17,082 nucleotides of DNA from positions 1-17,082 of the forward strand of contig JAZDLG010000008.1 in the NCBI GenBank assembly GCA_043802125.1, given 5' to 3'. Numbering within the stretch: position 1 is the first letter of the stretch; each line of letters starts with the position of its first letter. The translations under genes were made by a program, and so were the position numbers. The stretch is from Phelpsiimicrobium sp043802125. GTDB lineage: Bacteria; Omnitrophota; Gorgyraeia; Velamenicoccales; Velamenicoccaceae. Shown one piece after another: positions 1 through 7,485 of the stretch. The notes under the pieces were generated by a model. That model was not told the DNA's origin. It did not search any database and saw only the letters and a program-made list of their open reading frames with translations.

Positions 1-1465
1 GCGGTTCGTGTGGCATTATAAGTTTATGCCTTTGGCCCTGCGGGGCGACCTTTTGACCATTGCTATTTCTAACCCCCTGGATGTCTGGCCGACGGAAGAT
101 ATTAAATTCCATTTAGGGTTTGAAGTGGAGGTGGTTCTAGCCGTTGAGACAGAGATCATGGCCGCTATTAAGACGTATTACGGCCTGGGTGCTGCCATAG
201 TTGAAGGCATACTGGATAATAAGGATGAGGCGCCTAAAAAGCAGGATGATAGCGTGACTGTCCTTGATTCGCCGGAGAAGATGGCGCAGGATGCTTCGGT
301 GGTCCGGCTCGTCAACCAGCTTTTGGCAGAGGCCATACAGTCGCGCGCCACTGACATCCACATAGAACCTTACCGTGACCGCGTCAAGGTCCGCTACAGG
401 ATAGACGGCATCCTTTATGATGTGCCTGTTCCTGACACCATCAAGCAGCTTCATCTGGCCATCACCTCGCGCATCAAGATCATCTCTAATATGGATATCG
501 TGGAACGCAGGCTTCCCCAGGACGGCCGCGCCAAGGTCAAGCTCGGCGAGATGGACGTGGACCTGCGTATCTCCATCATCCCGACCCTTTACGGCGAGAA
601 CCTTGTAATAAGGGTCCTGCCTACGCAGATGCTTTTTAGCATGGCGGATCTTGGGTTATCGCCGAAAGACCTTGAGATGATTGAAGAGCTTATACAGAAA
701 CCCCACGGCATTATCTTTCTTACCGGCCCGACCGGGTCAGGCAAGACTACGACGCTGTATTCTTTTCTGTCAAGGCTCAATAAGCCGGATGTCAAGATAA
801 TCACCGTGGAAGACCCTATTGAATATGACCTGACAGGCGTTACACAGCTCCAGGTTAACGTTAAAATAGGCCTGACATTCGCCGGCGCCCTGCGGAATCT
901 CCTGCGGCATGACCCTGATATCATGATGGTCGGCGAGGTCAGGGACTTAGAGACCGCGGAGCTCGCTATCAGGACAGCTCTTACGGGCCATCTTGTATTT
1001 TCTACATTGCATACCAACGACGCGTCTTCCGGCGTGACGAGGCTTGTGGATATGGGCATGGAACCGTATTTGCTCGCATCCTCCGTCCAGGCTTTTATCG
1101 CCCAGCGCTTAGTCAGGACCATATGCCCGGATTGCAAGGAGAAGGTCGCGCTCAAAGACGTCATGAAACAAAAAGAAGAGTCCAAAGAACAGCTTGAGAT
1201 TATAGAGAAACCGACGCACATCTACAAAGGCAAGGGCTGCGAGAATTGTAAGTTCACCGGATACAGGGGCAGGATAGCCATCTATGAGATACTTCTTGTC
1301 AACGAACAGCTCAGGCAGTTGATATTAGATAAAGCAACAGCGCATCAGATAAAGAAAAAAGCCATAGAGATGGGGTTAAGGACGCTTTTGCGCGAAGGTT
1401 GGGGCAAGATAAAAGACGGCCTGACAACACCCGAGGAAGTCCTGCGCGTCACGGAGATGGGGTAA
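1..1465 (+). CDS. gspE: Type II secretion / type IV pilus assembly ATPase GspE (PilB-like), 5'-truncated by the window
   Basis: Cytoplasmic hexameric ATPase that powers pseudopilus assembly. The frame is open to the left edge, and the protein begins inside an MshEN-type N-terminal domain (roughly the first 65 visible residues), so the gene starts upstream. Numbering from the GTG at 8: Walker A GPTGSGKT is at 240-247; Walker B with DPDIMMVGEVRD is at 302-313; a His-box-like stretch follows at about 330-342. A C-terminal zinc tetracysteine motif is formed by C373/C376 and C411/C414, as in GspE/PilB and unlike the retraction ATPase PilT. It heads the cluster, with gspF following after a structured 153-bp gap. 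The family assignment is very secure. Whether the machine is a true T2SS or a pilus-like relative rests on the neighbouring L, M, C, D, I, J and K genes, which favour T2SS. Confidence 0.96.
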   Translation, partial: RFVWHYKFMPLALRGDLLTIAISNPLDVWPTEDIKFHLGFEVEVVLAVETEIMAAIKTYYGLGAAIVEGILDNKDEAPKKQDDSVTVLDSPEKMAQDASVVRLVNQLLAEAIQSRATDIHIEPYRDRVKVRYRIDGILYDVPVPDTIKQLHLAITSRIKIISNMDIVERRLPQDGRAKVKLGEMDVDLRISIIPTLYGENLVIRVLPTQMLFSMADLGLSPKDLEMIEELIQKPHGIIFLTGPTGSGKTTTLYSFLSRLNKPDVKIITVEDPIEYDLTGVTQLQVNVKIGLTFAGALRNLLRHDPDIMMVGEVRDLETAELAIRTALTGHLVFSTLHTNDASSGVTRLVDMGMEPYLLASSVQAFIAQRLVRTICPDCKEKVALKDVMKQKEESKEQLEIIEKPTHIYKGKGCENCKFTGYRGRIAIYEILLVNEQLRQLILDKATAHQIKKKAIEMGLRTLLREGWGKIKDGLTTPEEVLRVTEMG

Positions 1466-1618
1466 GTGATACTGTAAAATAACCTAATTAGGTACTGATG
1501 ACTAACCGCTTCGCAGTCACAGTATCAATTCGCCCATACAACTTACGTCGCAACCGTTCACGCGCTCCCCTACCTTCGGTAGGGCAAGCTGTAAGTTGTG
1601 GGCTCATTGAGGTAAAAT
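1466..1618 (+). promoter_or_regulatory. gspE-gspF gap with nested inverted repeats
   Basis: No gene is seen here. The gap holds two consecutive nested inverted repeats. The first pairs TGATACTGT (1467-1475) with ACAGTATCA (1519-1527) and encloses the perfect palindrome ACCTAATTAGGT (1482-1493). The second pairs 1532-1546 with 1591-1603 (13 bp with a 2-nt bulge) and encloses the hairpin CCCTACC-TTC-GGTAGGG (1568-1584). No T-run follows, so it is not a classic terminator. A Shine-Dalgarno-like TGAGGT lies just before the gspF ATG. The role is unknown. Confidence 0.6.
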
Positions 1619-2851
1619 ATGCCGACATATACGTACATGGCAAAAAAGAATCTTAACGAGACCGTTGAAGGCATCATCGTAGCCGACAGCCAGGATAACG
1701 CGGTGGACAAGCTTATTGAAATGGGCCTGACGCCGGTAAAAGTGTCGCCGCTGGTTGAATCGGCTGTTGCGCCAAGGTCGCATGGTGAAGCTATGATGAA
1801 GGCTTTGACCGGCCGCAGACTGACGCAGAAGGACTTGGGCGTCTTTACAAGCCAGCTAAAAAGCCTCATGAAAGCAAGGGTGGATTTATTGAAGTCGTTG
1901 AGCATCCTTTACGGCCAGGCTGATAAAGAGAAATTAAAAAACCTTATTTTTGACCTCCACTCATCTATTAAGAACGGGGCGACATTTTCCGATGCTTTGA
2001 GCCATTATAAAGTTTTTTTCCCAAGCATCTACATCAATCTTATCCGTTCAGGAGAGGCGTCCGGCCGCTTAGACGAGGTCTTGGAAGAACTTGACAGCTA
2101 TTTATCAAAAGAAGAAGAATTCAAGATGCACGTTAAAACAGCCATGGCCTATCCTATTCTCATGGTATCCGTGGGAGTATGCGTTATTTTCGTACTATTT
2201 AGTTTTGTCATCCCTAAACTAAGCTCAATATTCACGGATTTTGACTACAAGCTGCCTTTGCCCACTCAGATAATGTTGCAGGTCAGCGAGTTTTTCAGGA
2301 CATCGTGGTGGATGATACTCGCGGGCGCGGGTATCCTTATTGGAGTCCTCGTCCAGATGTCAAAGACCACAAACGGCCGCGCTCAATTAGATTGGCTCAA
2401 GCTCCATATCCCCATCATCGGCGGCCTTGCTTTGAAACAGTCGCTATCGCGGTTTTGTCGGACGCTGTCGCTTTTGATAAGATCCGGCCTGCCGGTGTTC
2501 CAGGCCCTCGCGGTTGCTATACCGACCTTAGAAAATGCCGTATACATCAAAGATCTTGAGGTGGTCAAGAAGGATGTTATGGAGGGTTCATCTTTAGCCA
2601 GTAGTATGAAGAAGGTTACTTTTTTTCCGCCGTTCCTTGTGCAGATGATATCTGTGGGCGAGGAGGGCGGCAAGCTTGACGGCGTATTGAACGAAGTCGC
2701 CAACATCTACACGCAGGAAACAGACACAAAACTGAAAGTCATTACTTCGTTATTAGAGCCGATGATCATTTTGGTATTAGGATTGATACTGGGAGGTATT
2801 GTTTTGGCGATGCTTCTTCCGATATTCCAGATAAACATGCTCGTCAAATAG
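1619..2851 (+). CDS. gspF: Type II secretion inner-membrane platform protein GspF (PilC-like)
   Basis: Polytopic inner-membrane protein around which the pseudopilus is assembled, and partner of GspE. The 410 residues match the family length. The N-terminus (TYTYMAKK) is typical. Two tandem T2SSF domains lie at about 70-195 and 273-398. Hydrophobic segments lie at about 177-198, 228-246 and 380-402. The repeated family signature is visible as SGEASGRLDEVL (about 144-155) and VGEEGGKLDGVL (about 346-357). TGAGGT six bases before the ATG is a reasonable ribosome binding site. The TAG stop is four bases from the gspL ATG, so the two are probably cotranscribed. Confidence 0.96.
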   Translation: MPTYTYMAKKNLNETVEGIIVADSQDNAVDKLIEMGLTPVKVSPLVESAVAPRSHGEAMMKALTGRRLTQKDLGVFTSQLKSLMKARVDLLKSLSILYGQADKEKLKNLIFDLHSSIKNGATFSDALSHYKVFFPSIYINLIRSGEASGRLDEVLEELDSYLSKEEEFKMHVKTAMAYPILMVSVGVCVIFVLFSFVIPKLSSIFTDFDYKLPLPTQIMLQVSEFFRTSWWMILAGAGILIGVLVQMSKTTNGRAQLDWLKLHIPIIGGLALKQSLSRFCRTLSLLIRSGLPVFQALAVAIPTLENAVYIKDLEVVKKDVMEGSSLASSMKKVTFFPPFLVQMISVGEEGGKLDGVLNEVANIYTQETDTKLKVITSLLEPMIILVLGLILGGIVLAMLLPIFQINMLVK

Positions 2852-2855
2852 CCCG

Positions 2856-4313
2856 ATGAACGCGTCGCTTGTCTTAGAGATCGGGAATCCCTGGTTGAAG
2901 ATGGCGGTTTTTAGATCCGCCATCAACGCCTATTATTTGAAATCGCTCTCCGCGGTAAACGTCAATAACCTTCCTGAAGAGGCGGTGGCCAAGGCTATCT
3001 CGGACTTCCTGACGGAACTGAAAATAAAAAAGCCGCAGTCCATTATCGTTTCTTTTTCCCGTAACGCCGTCACGCTTCGTAACCTGCGCATCCCTTCCGC
3101 CAACCCCGGCGAGATAGACGATATGATAAAGCTCCACGTCGGCCGCCAAGTCCCGTATGCCAAAGAAGAGATCGTCAACGGCTACCGCATCTTAGGCAAG
3201 GACACGATGGGGTATTCCAAGGTTATGCTCGCCATCGTCCACAGGGAGAGCATACGCAAGGTTTTCCGCATTTTGGAAAGGGCGGGGCTCTATACCGACA
3301 GGGTAGAGCTGAGTTCCGACGGTATACTCTCATGGCTTTGTAAGGCGGCCAAGGCCGCTGATCTTAAAAATACCGAGGCCTTCATCATTTTGGATATTGA
3401 CGCAGGTTTCACGGATTTCGTAGTCTCTACCTATGAAAACATACTTTTTTCACGCGTTATGACCTCGGGCAGCGAGCAGCTCGCGGATGAATCCAGATGG
3501 CCGAAATTCATAGGCGAGATGAAACAGACCATAGTGATCTCGCAGGGCGAGGAGGTGCTTCAGAAACCTTCTAAGATCTACATCTCCGGCGCTGTGGAAA
3601 ATTTTAAAAAATTAGCTTCTATGATAGAGATTGAGTTTAACCTTCCTGTTGTTGTGATGGGGCCGCTGGAAAATCTCAGCCTGGCTAAAGAGGTCACAAA
3701 GTCACCCATTGATATATTCCAGAACGTTTCGCTGTCAGCGCTCCTGGGCCTGGGCCTGGATACGGTAAGGAAAAAAATAAATTTCGTGCTGCCCGAGGCC
3801 CAGATCCGTAAGACCTTGCGGGAACGCAGCCGCGACATGCTGTTCCTTTCCTCAGGCATCATGTATTTCATCCTTATAGTCTGCGGCATTTATTTTGAGA
3901 AGACGCATAATAAAGAGGCGTACTTAGCGCTTTTGAGCGCTCGGTACAAAAAAATATCCAAGGAGGCCGAGGGCCTCAACGAAAAGGTTGAAAGGATAAA
4001 AAGGATCAAATCCAAATTAGACACCAAGACCGCGGCTATAAATTATCTTTATGAGATCTCAAAACTCCTGCCTTCCGAAATAGTCGTAACTAACCTGTCT
4101 TTTTTAAAAGACGAGAAGTTGGATGTCAAGGGCAGGACCAAGGAGATGTCCGACGTGTTTAAATTCATCACGACGTTAGAGAATTCGCCGTATTTTCAGG
4201 ATGTCCAGACAAGGTATACTACTAAAAAAAAGGTCAAGGGCCAGGACACTAACGAATTTGACTTATTCTGCCAGGTTGAGTCAGAAAAGGCCGCGAAGAA
4301 AGCAAAGAAGTAA
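2856..4313 (+). CDS. gspL: GspL-like protein: PilM-type actin-like domain fused to PilN-type membrane/periplasmic domain
   Basis: Links the cytoplasmic ATPase to the membrane platform. Residues 1-300 form a PilM/GspL actin-like fold with a characteristic start (LVLEIGNPWLKMAVF). A PilN-like half follows: a linker motif (INFVLPEAQIRK, 308-319), one transmembrane helix (about 328-346), a charged coiled coil (about 350-395), and a small ferredoxin-like periplasmic domain (about 405-475) beginning LLPSEIVVTNLSF. This single-chain M+N arrangement is that of T2SS GspL; pili normally use separate PilM and PilN. The ATG lies four bases after the gspF stop with no clear Shine-Dalgarno, which suggests coupled translation. 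The lysine/alanine-rich tail (476-485) is probably disordered. Confidence 0.88.
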   Translation: MNASLVLEIGNPWLKMAVFRSAINAYYLKSLSAVNVNNLPEEAVAKAISDFLTELKIKKPQSIIVSFSRNAVTLRNLRIPSANPGEIDDMIKLHVGRQVPYAKEEIVNGYRILGKDTMGYSKVMLAIVHRESIRKVFRILERAGLYTDRVELSSDGILSWLCKAAKAADLKNTEAFIILDIDAGFTDFVVSTYENILFSRVMTSGSEQLADESRWPKFIGEMKQTIVISQGEEVLQKPSKIYISGAVENFKKLASMIEIEFNLPVVVMGPLENLSLAKEVTKSPIDIFQNVSLSALLGLGLDTVRKKINFVLPEAQIRKTLRERSRDMLFLSSGIMYFILIVCGIYFEKTHNKEAYLALLSARYKKISKEAEGLNEKVERIKRIKSKLDTKTAAINYLYEISKLLPSEIVVTNLSFLKDEKLDVKGRTKEMSDVFKFITTLENSPYFQDVQTRYTTKKKVKGQDTNEFDLFCQVESEKAAKKAKK

Positions 4314-4317
4314 CCCG

Positions 4318-4848
4318 ATGGAATTTAAAAAAAGAGAGATCATATTCGGATATGCCATAGGCGGGTTTTTTTTGATCTGGCTCGTTGTAAAGGTCATCCT
4401 CGTGCCATTTCAGCAAAAATTGTCCGGGCTCAATGGGGAGGTGATACTCCGGGAGGCCAGGCTTAAGAAGGGGGTCAGCCTCATTGAGAAGAAAGATGAG
4501 ATAGAAAAGGAATACGGAAAATATGCCAGTTATTTTTCAATGCAGGATTTTTCAGACGAGGAGGCTGTGGCAAACTTCTTGAAAGAGGTGGAGAAGATAA
4601 GCCGCGACGCCGGCCTGGTCATACTTGATATGAAGCCGCAAAAGGACGCCAAGGGCGATAAATTTTCCAAGCAGTATCAGATAAATATAAAGGCCGAAGC
4701 CAGCATGCAGAAATTAGTCACCTTTTTATACGCGCTCCATAATTCATCCGTACTCTTCAGCGTAGAAAAGCTTGTATTGGTCCCAAAGGCCGAGGATTCG
4801 CCGGAGCTTAACATCACGATGACTGTTGTCGGTGTGTCGTTTGTTTAA
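4318..4848 (+). CDS. gspM: GspM/PilO-like inner-membrane protein
   Basis: Bitopic membrane protein expected to pair with GspL. The chosen ATG at 4318 gives 176 residues and a normal N-terminus (MEFKKRE). The frame is open further upstream, but that extension overlaps the gspL coding end and reads as a basic shadow. One transmembrane helix (about 9-27) is followed by a coiled coil (about 30-65) and a periplasmic alpha/beta domain (about 75-176) resembling PilO. The gene begins four bases after the gspL stop, with the same CCCG-ATG junction as gspF-gspL. It is the last secretion gene before the nucleotidyltransferase/HEPN insertion. The family call rests on architecture and position, since GspM/PilO sequences are poorly conserved. 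Confidence 0.8.
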   Translation: MEFKKREIIFGYAIGGFFLIWLVVKVILVPFQQKLSGLNGEVILREARLKKGVSLIEKKDEIEKEYGKYASYFSMQDFSDEEAVANFLKEVEKISRDAGLVILDMKPQKDAKGDKFSKQYQINIKAEASMQKLVTFLYALHNSSVLFSVEKLVLVPKAEDSPELNITMTVVGVSFV

Positions 4849-4874
4849 TGATGAACCGCATAATGCCGAAATGC

Positions 4875-4901
4875 TTGACACTTGGTAAAGATTCATATAC
4901 T
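4875..4901 (+). promoter_or_regulatory. Putative promoter of the NTase/HEPN module
   Basis: A perfect -35 TTGACA at 4875-4880 is followed, after a shorter than ideal 15-bp spacer, by TATACT at 4896-4901. It lies in the AT-rich gap after gspM and directly before the paired palindromes, so the inserted module probably has its own start of transcription. Confidence 0.5.
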
Positions 4902-4904
4902 CTA

Positions 4905-4944
4905 TATTCATTAAAAGTGAATAAATATTCAATATGAGTGAATA
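4905..4944 (+). promoter_or_regulatory. Paired 19-bp palindromic operators
   Basis: Two copies of TATTCA-N7-TGAATA lie at 4905-4923 and 4926-4944. Their centres are 21 bp apart, about two helical turns, so two bound dimers would face the same side of the DNA. They lie between the promoter and the ATG at 4948. The likely ligand is the winged-HTH domain of the adjacent protein, giving autoregulation; this is inferred from position. Confidence 0.7.
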
Positions 4945-4947
4945 GCT

Positions 4948-5541
4948 ATGTTCCCCCATAACCTTACAAAAATAGTAGAGTTTCTTTTCAGGAACATCCC
5001 AAACAGATTTAATGTGAACCAAATATCAAGGGCATTGAAAATAAGCGTCGGGAGTGCCTACAAAATATTAAAATCCCTTGAGAAAAAAAGTGTCCTTGTC
5101 TCGCAGAAGATAGGAAATGGTATTTACTACGTATTGAATCTTGAGAATAAAGAAGCCGAAAATATTACCGAGCTTGTGCTAATGGAAAGCAGGAATAAGT
5201 CATTGTCAAAAAATTCCCTTGCCGCGATCTACGCCAAAGATTTGAAAGAGGGGGAAAAATTAACCAGGGCGATTATTCTCTTTGGTTCTATCCTTGAAAG
5301 TAAAGACGCAAAAGATGTTGATGCTCTTTTTATCATTGATAAAGGAAAATCAAAAGCGGCCGAGGACTTTTGTATGAAGTTGTCTAATTTAAGGCCTAAA
5401 AGAGTCAATCCTTTGCTCATGACAATGGCTGATTTCAAGAGTAACATTAAGAAACAGGATAGGGTCATAGTTGATATTCTGAAAAAAGGAGTAATATTGT
5501 TTGGAGAAGATGTTGTAATTAATATATTGAGGGGTGTCTAG
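4948..5541 (+). CDS. Winged-HTH / nucleotidyltransferase (MNT-type) protein, putative antitoxin-regulator of a HEPN pair
   Basis: Residues 1-65 form a winged helix (FNVNQISRALKISVGSAYKIL) suited to DNA binding. Residues about 105-190 form a minimal nucleotidyltransferase: G113-S114 followed by D123-V-D125, the metal-binding GS...DxD signature with a gap of eight residues, slightly shorter than the common nine or ten. The C-terminal KKGVILFGEDV element is typical of MNT proteins. In known MNT-HEPN modules the NTase neutralises the HEPN toxin by nucleotidylation; here the added HTH suggests it also represses the operon through the two palindromes just upstream. No good Shine-Dalgarno is seen. 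Codons are AT-richer than in the secretion genes, consistent with acquisition. The stop overlaps the next start by one base. Confidence 0.8.
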   Translation: MFPHNLTKIVEFLFRNIPNRFNVNQISRALKISVGSAYKILKSLEKKSVLVSQKIGNGIYYVLNLENKEAENITELVLMESRNKSLSKNSLAAIYAKDLKEGEKLTRAIILFGSILESKDAKDVDALFIIDKGKSKAAEDFCMKLSNLRPKRVNPLLMTMADFKSNIKKQDRVIVDILKKGVILFGEDVVINILRGV

Positions 5542-6044
5542 TGGACAATGCAGAGAGAAAATTTCATTGGTGTCTTGAAAAAGGCAAAACTGGCGGAAGA
5601 AAGCATCGTGGCCTAAGAAAGATCAAGCCGGATATGCGGGAAGCAGAAAATCATATTCAAAAGGCATTGCATAACCTTAAGGCTGTGGACTATAACATCA
5701 AGGGCGGTTTCGGAGATTGGGCTGTTTCAGCGGCTTTCTATGCGATGTATCATTCGTTGTTAGCCATTTTGTTTAAGCTTGGGTATGACTCAAGAAATCA
5801 GGAATGTACGATTAACACGATAGACTATTTTATCAAGATGAACAAGATCAAGCTTGATCCTAAATATATTGCAATGATAAGAAGAACTGACGAGTTGATG
5901 GGGAGCGATGCCAAGGCATTAAGGGAAGAATTTCAATATGGCACAGAGGTTGAAGTTGAAGACGAAATCCTTGAGAGTATGCAAAACAACGCAAATGAAT
6001 TTGTTGAGGCCATGAGAGTTATCCTTGAAGGGATAAAAGTTTAA
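5541..6044 (+). CDS. HEPN-domain protein (UPF0332-like), putative toxin partner of the nucleotidyltransferase
   Basis: A 167-residue, mainly helical protein. GTG at 5541 shares its G with the upstream TAG stop and has a GAGGGGTG ribosome-binding sequence just before it, indicating translational coupling. The core FYAMYHSLLAIL (66-77) corresponds to the AYYAMFHA motif of HEPN proteins, with H71 as the expected active-site histidine. LREEFQYG (128-134 region) and the final helix match the family's C-terminal half. HEPN proteins are usually metal-independent RNases. The arginine expected seven residues before the histidine (Rx6H) is Ala64 here, so activity may be lost or altered. An alternative start is possible near Met32, because the first 25 residues look unlike the family. 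The NTase-HEPN pairing is well known; this combination is probably a toxin-antitoxin or defence module. Confidence 0.8.
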   Translation: MDNAERKFHWCLEKGKTGGRKHRGLRKIKPDMREAENHIQKALHNLKAVDYNIKGGFGDWAVSAAFYAMYHSLLAILFKLGYDSRNQECTINTIDYFIKMNKIKLDPKYIAMIRRTDELMGSDAKALREEFQYGTEVEVEDEILESMQNNANEFVEAMRVILEGIKV

Positions 6045-6054
6045 TTTCTTATAC

Positions 6055-6062
6055 CAGGAGGT
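6055..6062 (+). promoter_or_regulatory. Strong Shine-Dalgarno of gspG
   Basis: CAGGAGGT ends just before AATATG, a near-perfect match to the 16S rRNA anti-SD at ideal spacing. It is by far the best ribosome binding site among the secretion genes, fitting the high copy number needed for the major pseudopilin. Confidence 0.75.
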
Positions 6063-6065
6063 AAT

Positions 6066-6470
6066 ATGAAGAAAAGAGGTTTTACGCTTATTGAGATAAT
6101 GCTTGTGGTCATCATCCTTGGCATACTGGCGGCAATGGTAGTGCCGAAATTGACCGGTCGTTCGGATGAGGCGAGGCGCTCTGTTGCCAAGACAGACATT
6201 GAGTCTAATCTCGCGCTCGCCATAGACCTATACGAGGTGGACACCGGAGAATATCCCGCGAGTTTAGACGATCTGACAAAGGCGCCTTCAGGAGCGACTA
6301 ACTGGAAGGGGCCTTATTTAAAAAAACAGCCCATAGACCCGTGGGGCCGCGCCTACGTGTATAAATATCCGGGAGAACACAATGAAGACGGATATGACCT
6401 GTATTCCATGGGTAAAAGCGGTGTTGAGAGCGGCAATGATATAGTCGCTAACTGGAATGAATCACAATAA
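6066..6470 (+). CDS. gspG: Major pseudopilin GspG
   Basis: Main subunit of the pseudopilus, 134 residues. A short leader (MKKRG) is followed by the prepilin peptidase site G5^F6 and FTLIEIMLVVIILGILAAMVVPKL, giving N-methylated Phe1 and Glu5 of the mature chain. The C-terminal half has the GspG marks: YPASLDDL, WKGPYLKKQPIDPWGRAY, and the calcium-loop region around GYDLYSMGKSGVESGNDI. Length and motifs are normal. It is preceded by a very strong ribosome binding site and overlaps gspI by 14 bases, starting a tightly packed pseudopilin block. It lies directly downstream of the HEPN gene, so after that insertion it may depend on read-through or on the module's promoter. Confidence 0.96.
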   Translation: MKKRGFTLIEIMLVVIILGILAAMVVPKLTGRSDEARRSVAKTDIESNLALAIDLYEVDTGEYPASLDDLTKAPSGATNWKGPYLKKQPIDPWGRAYVYKYPGEHNEDGYDLYSMGKSGVESGNDIVANWNESQ

Positions 6471-6888
6471 AACAAGACAGGCTGGTTTTACTCTCGTAGA
6501 GTTAATGGCGGCGGTGGCGGTGATAGCGGTCGGTATGGTCTTTATACTGGGCGCTTTCAGCCAGTGCGTATCTTCCTTGACCACGGCTGAGCATAAAATA
6601 ACGGCAAGTTTTCTTCTTAACGCCAAGATCTGGGAAGAGGACTTATTGATAAAAGAAAACAACGGCAGCGAATCCGGCGAGTGGTCAGAGGCTTTCAAGC
6701 CTCCTTATGAAAATTTTAACTGGACGCACGTTGTGCGCGACGGTGTTTCGGCCGGTGATTTTGGCAACGAGAGTCTCTTCGTTCAGGAAAACCTGAACGA
6801 AGAGATATTTAGCGTTTCCTGGGCGCAGGGAAAGGCTGTCAAGGACGTGAGTGTCACGAGGTTCGCCAAGAGGAAGAAGATAGAGTAG
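6457..6888 (+). CDS. gspI: Minor pseudopilin GspI-like
   Basis: A 143-residue prepilin-like protein. The leader MNHNKTRQAG^ is followed by FTLVELMAAVAVIAVGMVFILGAF with Glu5 conserved. The segment after the helix (SQCVSSLTTAEHKITASFLLNAKIWE) resembles GspI, in which the helix runs into a region with an Ala/Asn pattern. The globular part has paired tryptophans and ends in strands (EEIFSVSWAQ). GspI forms the pseudopilus tip with J and K, and the order G-I-J-K agrees. No GspH was identified between G and I. The start overlaps gspG by 14 bases; the TAG stop abuts the gspJ ATG. GspH is the main alternative, with a lower match. Confidence 0.78.
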   Translation: MNHNKTRQAGFTLVELMAAVAVIAVGMVFILGAFSQCVSSLTTAEHKITASFLLNAKIWEEDLLIKENNGSESGEWSEAFKPPYENFNWTHVVRDGVSAGDFGNESLFVQENLNEEIFSVSWAQGKAVKDVSVTRFAKRKKIE

Positions 6889-7485
6889 ATGCAAAGGATA
6901 AACATCGCACCGAACACCAGGCACCGAGCACCAGAAAAAGCGTTCACATTCGTTGAGACCATGGTCGTGCTGGCGCTGTTCGGCATCCTGGGCGTTTCTC
7001 TTTTTTAGTCGTTCTCTATGGGTATGAGAGTTTGGAAGAGAGCGACGAGCGCAAATCTTATCGGACGCAAAGCTGTCTTGACAATTGAGCGATTATCCAT
7101 AGAACTAAGGCGTACCTTTAATTACACTTCAATAGGGTTTTTGGGAGATAAGGCGCATATAGAATTCCCCGGCATCATAGCCAACAAGATATACAATCTA
7201 TCATATGATTTTTTTCCGGAAGAAAAGTGCGTCAAGCGCTCGGGTATCAGCCGCCGGGAGATGCTGGGCCTGGAAGAAGGGAATTTTTCCCGTATAGTGA
7301 TACCACAGGTCAAAGATTTCGCGTTGAGTTATTACGGAGCGGATAATCAGACGGGTAACTATACATTTTTGGAGAGTTGGAATAATACCGCGGCAGGCAT
7401 ACCCGCGGCGGTTAAAGTAGCTGTTGTCTTAGAGGACGGAACAAACCTTGAGAAGATCATCACCATACCGATCGCGCAACAGTAA
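6889..7485 (+). pseudogene. gspJ: Minor pseudopilin GspJ-like, interrupted by an in-frame TAG at codon 40
   Basis: The ATG at 6889 directly follows the gspI stop. The frame encodes a leader ending PEKA^ and then FTFVETMVVLALFGILGV, a class III pilin signal with Glu5 and Ala at -1 instead of the usual Gly. Codon 40 (7006-7008) is TAG, inside the hydrophobic helix. The same frame then stays open to 7485 with a GspJ-like body (MGMRVWKRATSAN, LTIERLSIELRR). The undisturbed frame on both sides argues for a single substitution, not an indel. The part starting at Met 7018 (155 residues) lacks the pilin signal and could not assemble alone. Possibilities are a recent nonsense mutation, sequencing error or amber suppression. 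TAG is the ordinary stop of several other genes here, so general recoding is unlikely. Confidence 0.75.

Noticed and set aside
589..1221. 210-codon open frame on the - strand
   Set aside because: Lies entirely antisense to the conserved core of gspE and has serine/isoleucine-rich shadow composition.
4201..4317. 39-codon upstream extension of gspM
   Set aside because: Overlaps the gspL coding end and is a basic, low-quality sequence; the ATG at 4318 gives the normal short cytoplasmic N-terminus.
7001..7008. Slippage on the T-run as the explanation of the gspJ stop
   Set aside because: The reading frame is the same before and after the TAG, so a one-base slip would break, not restore, the protein.
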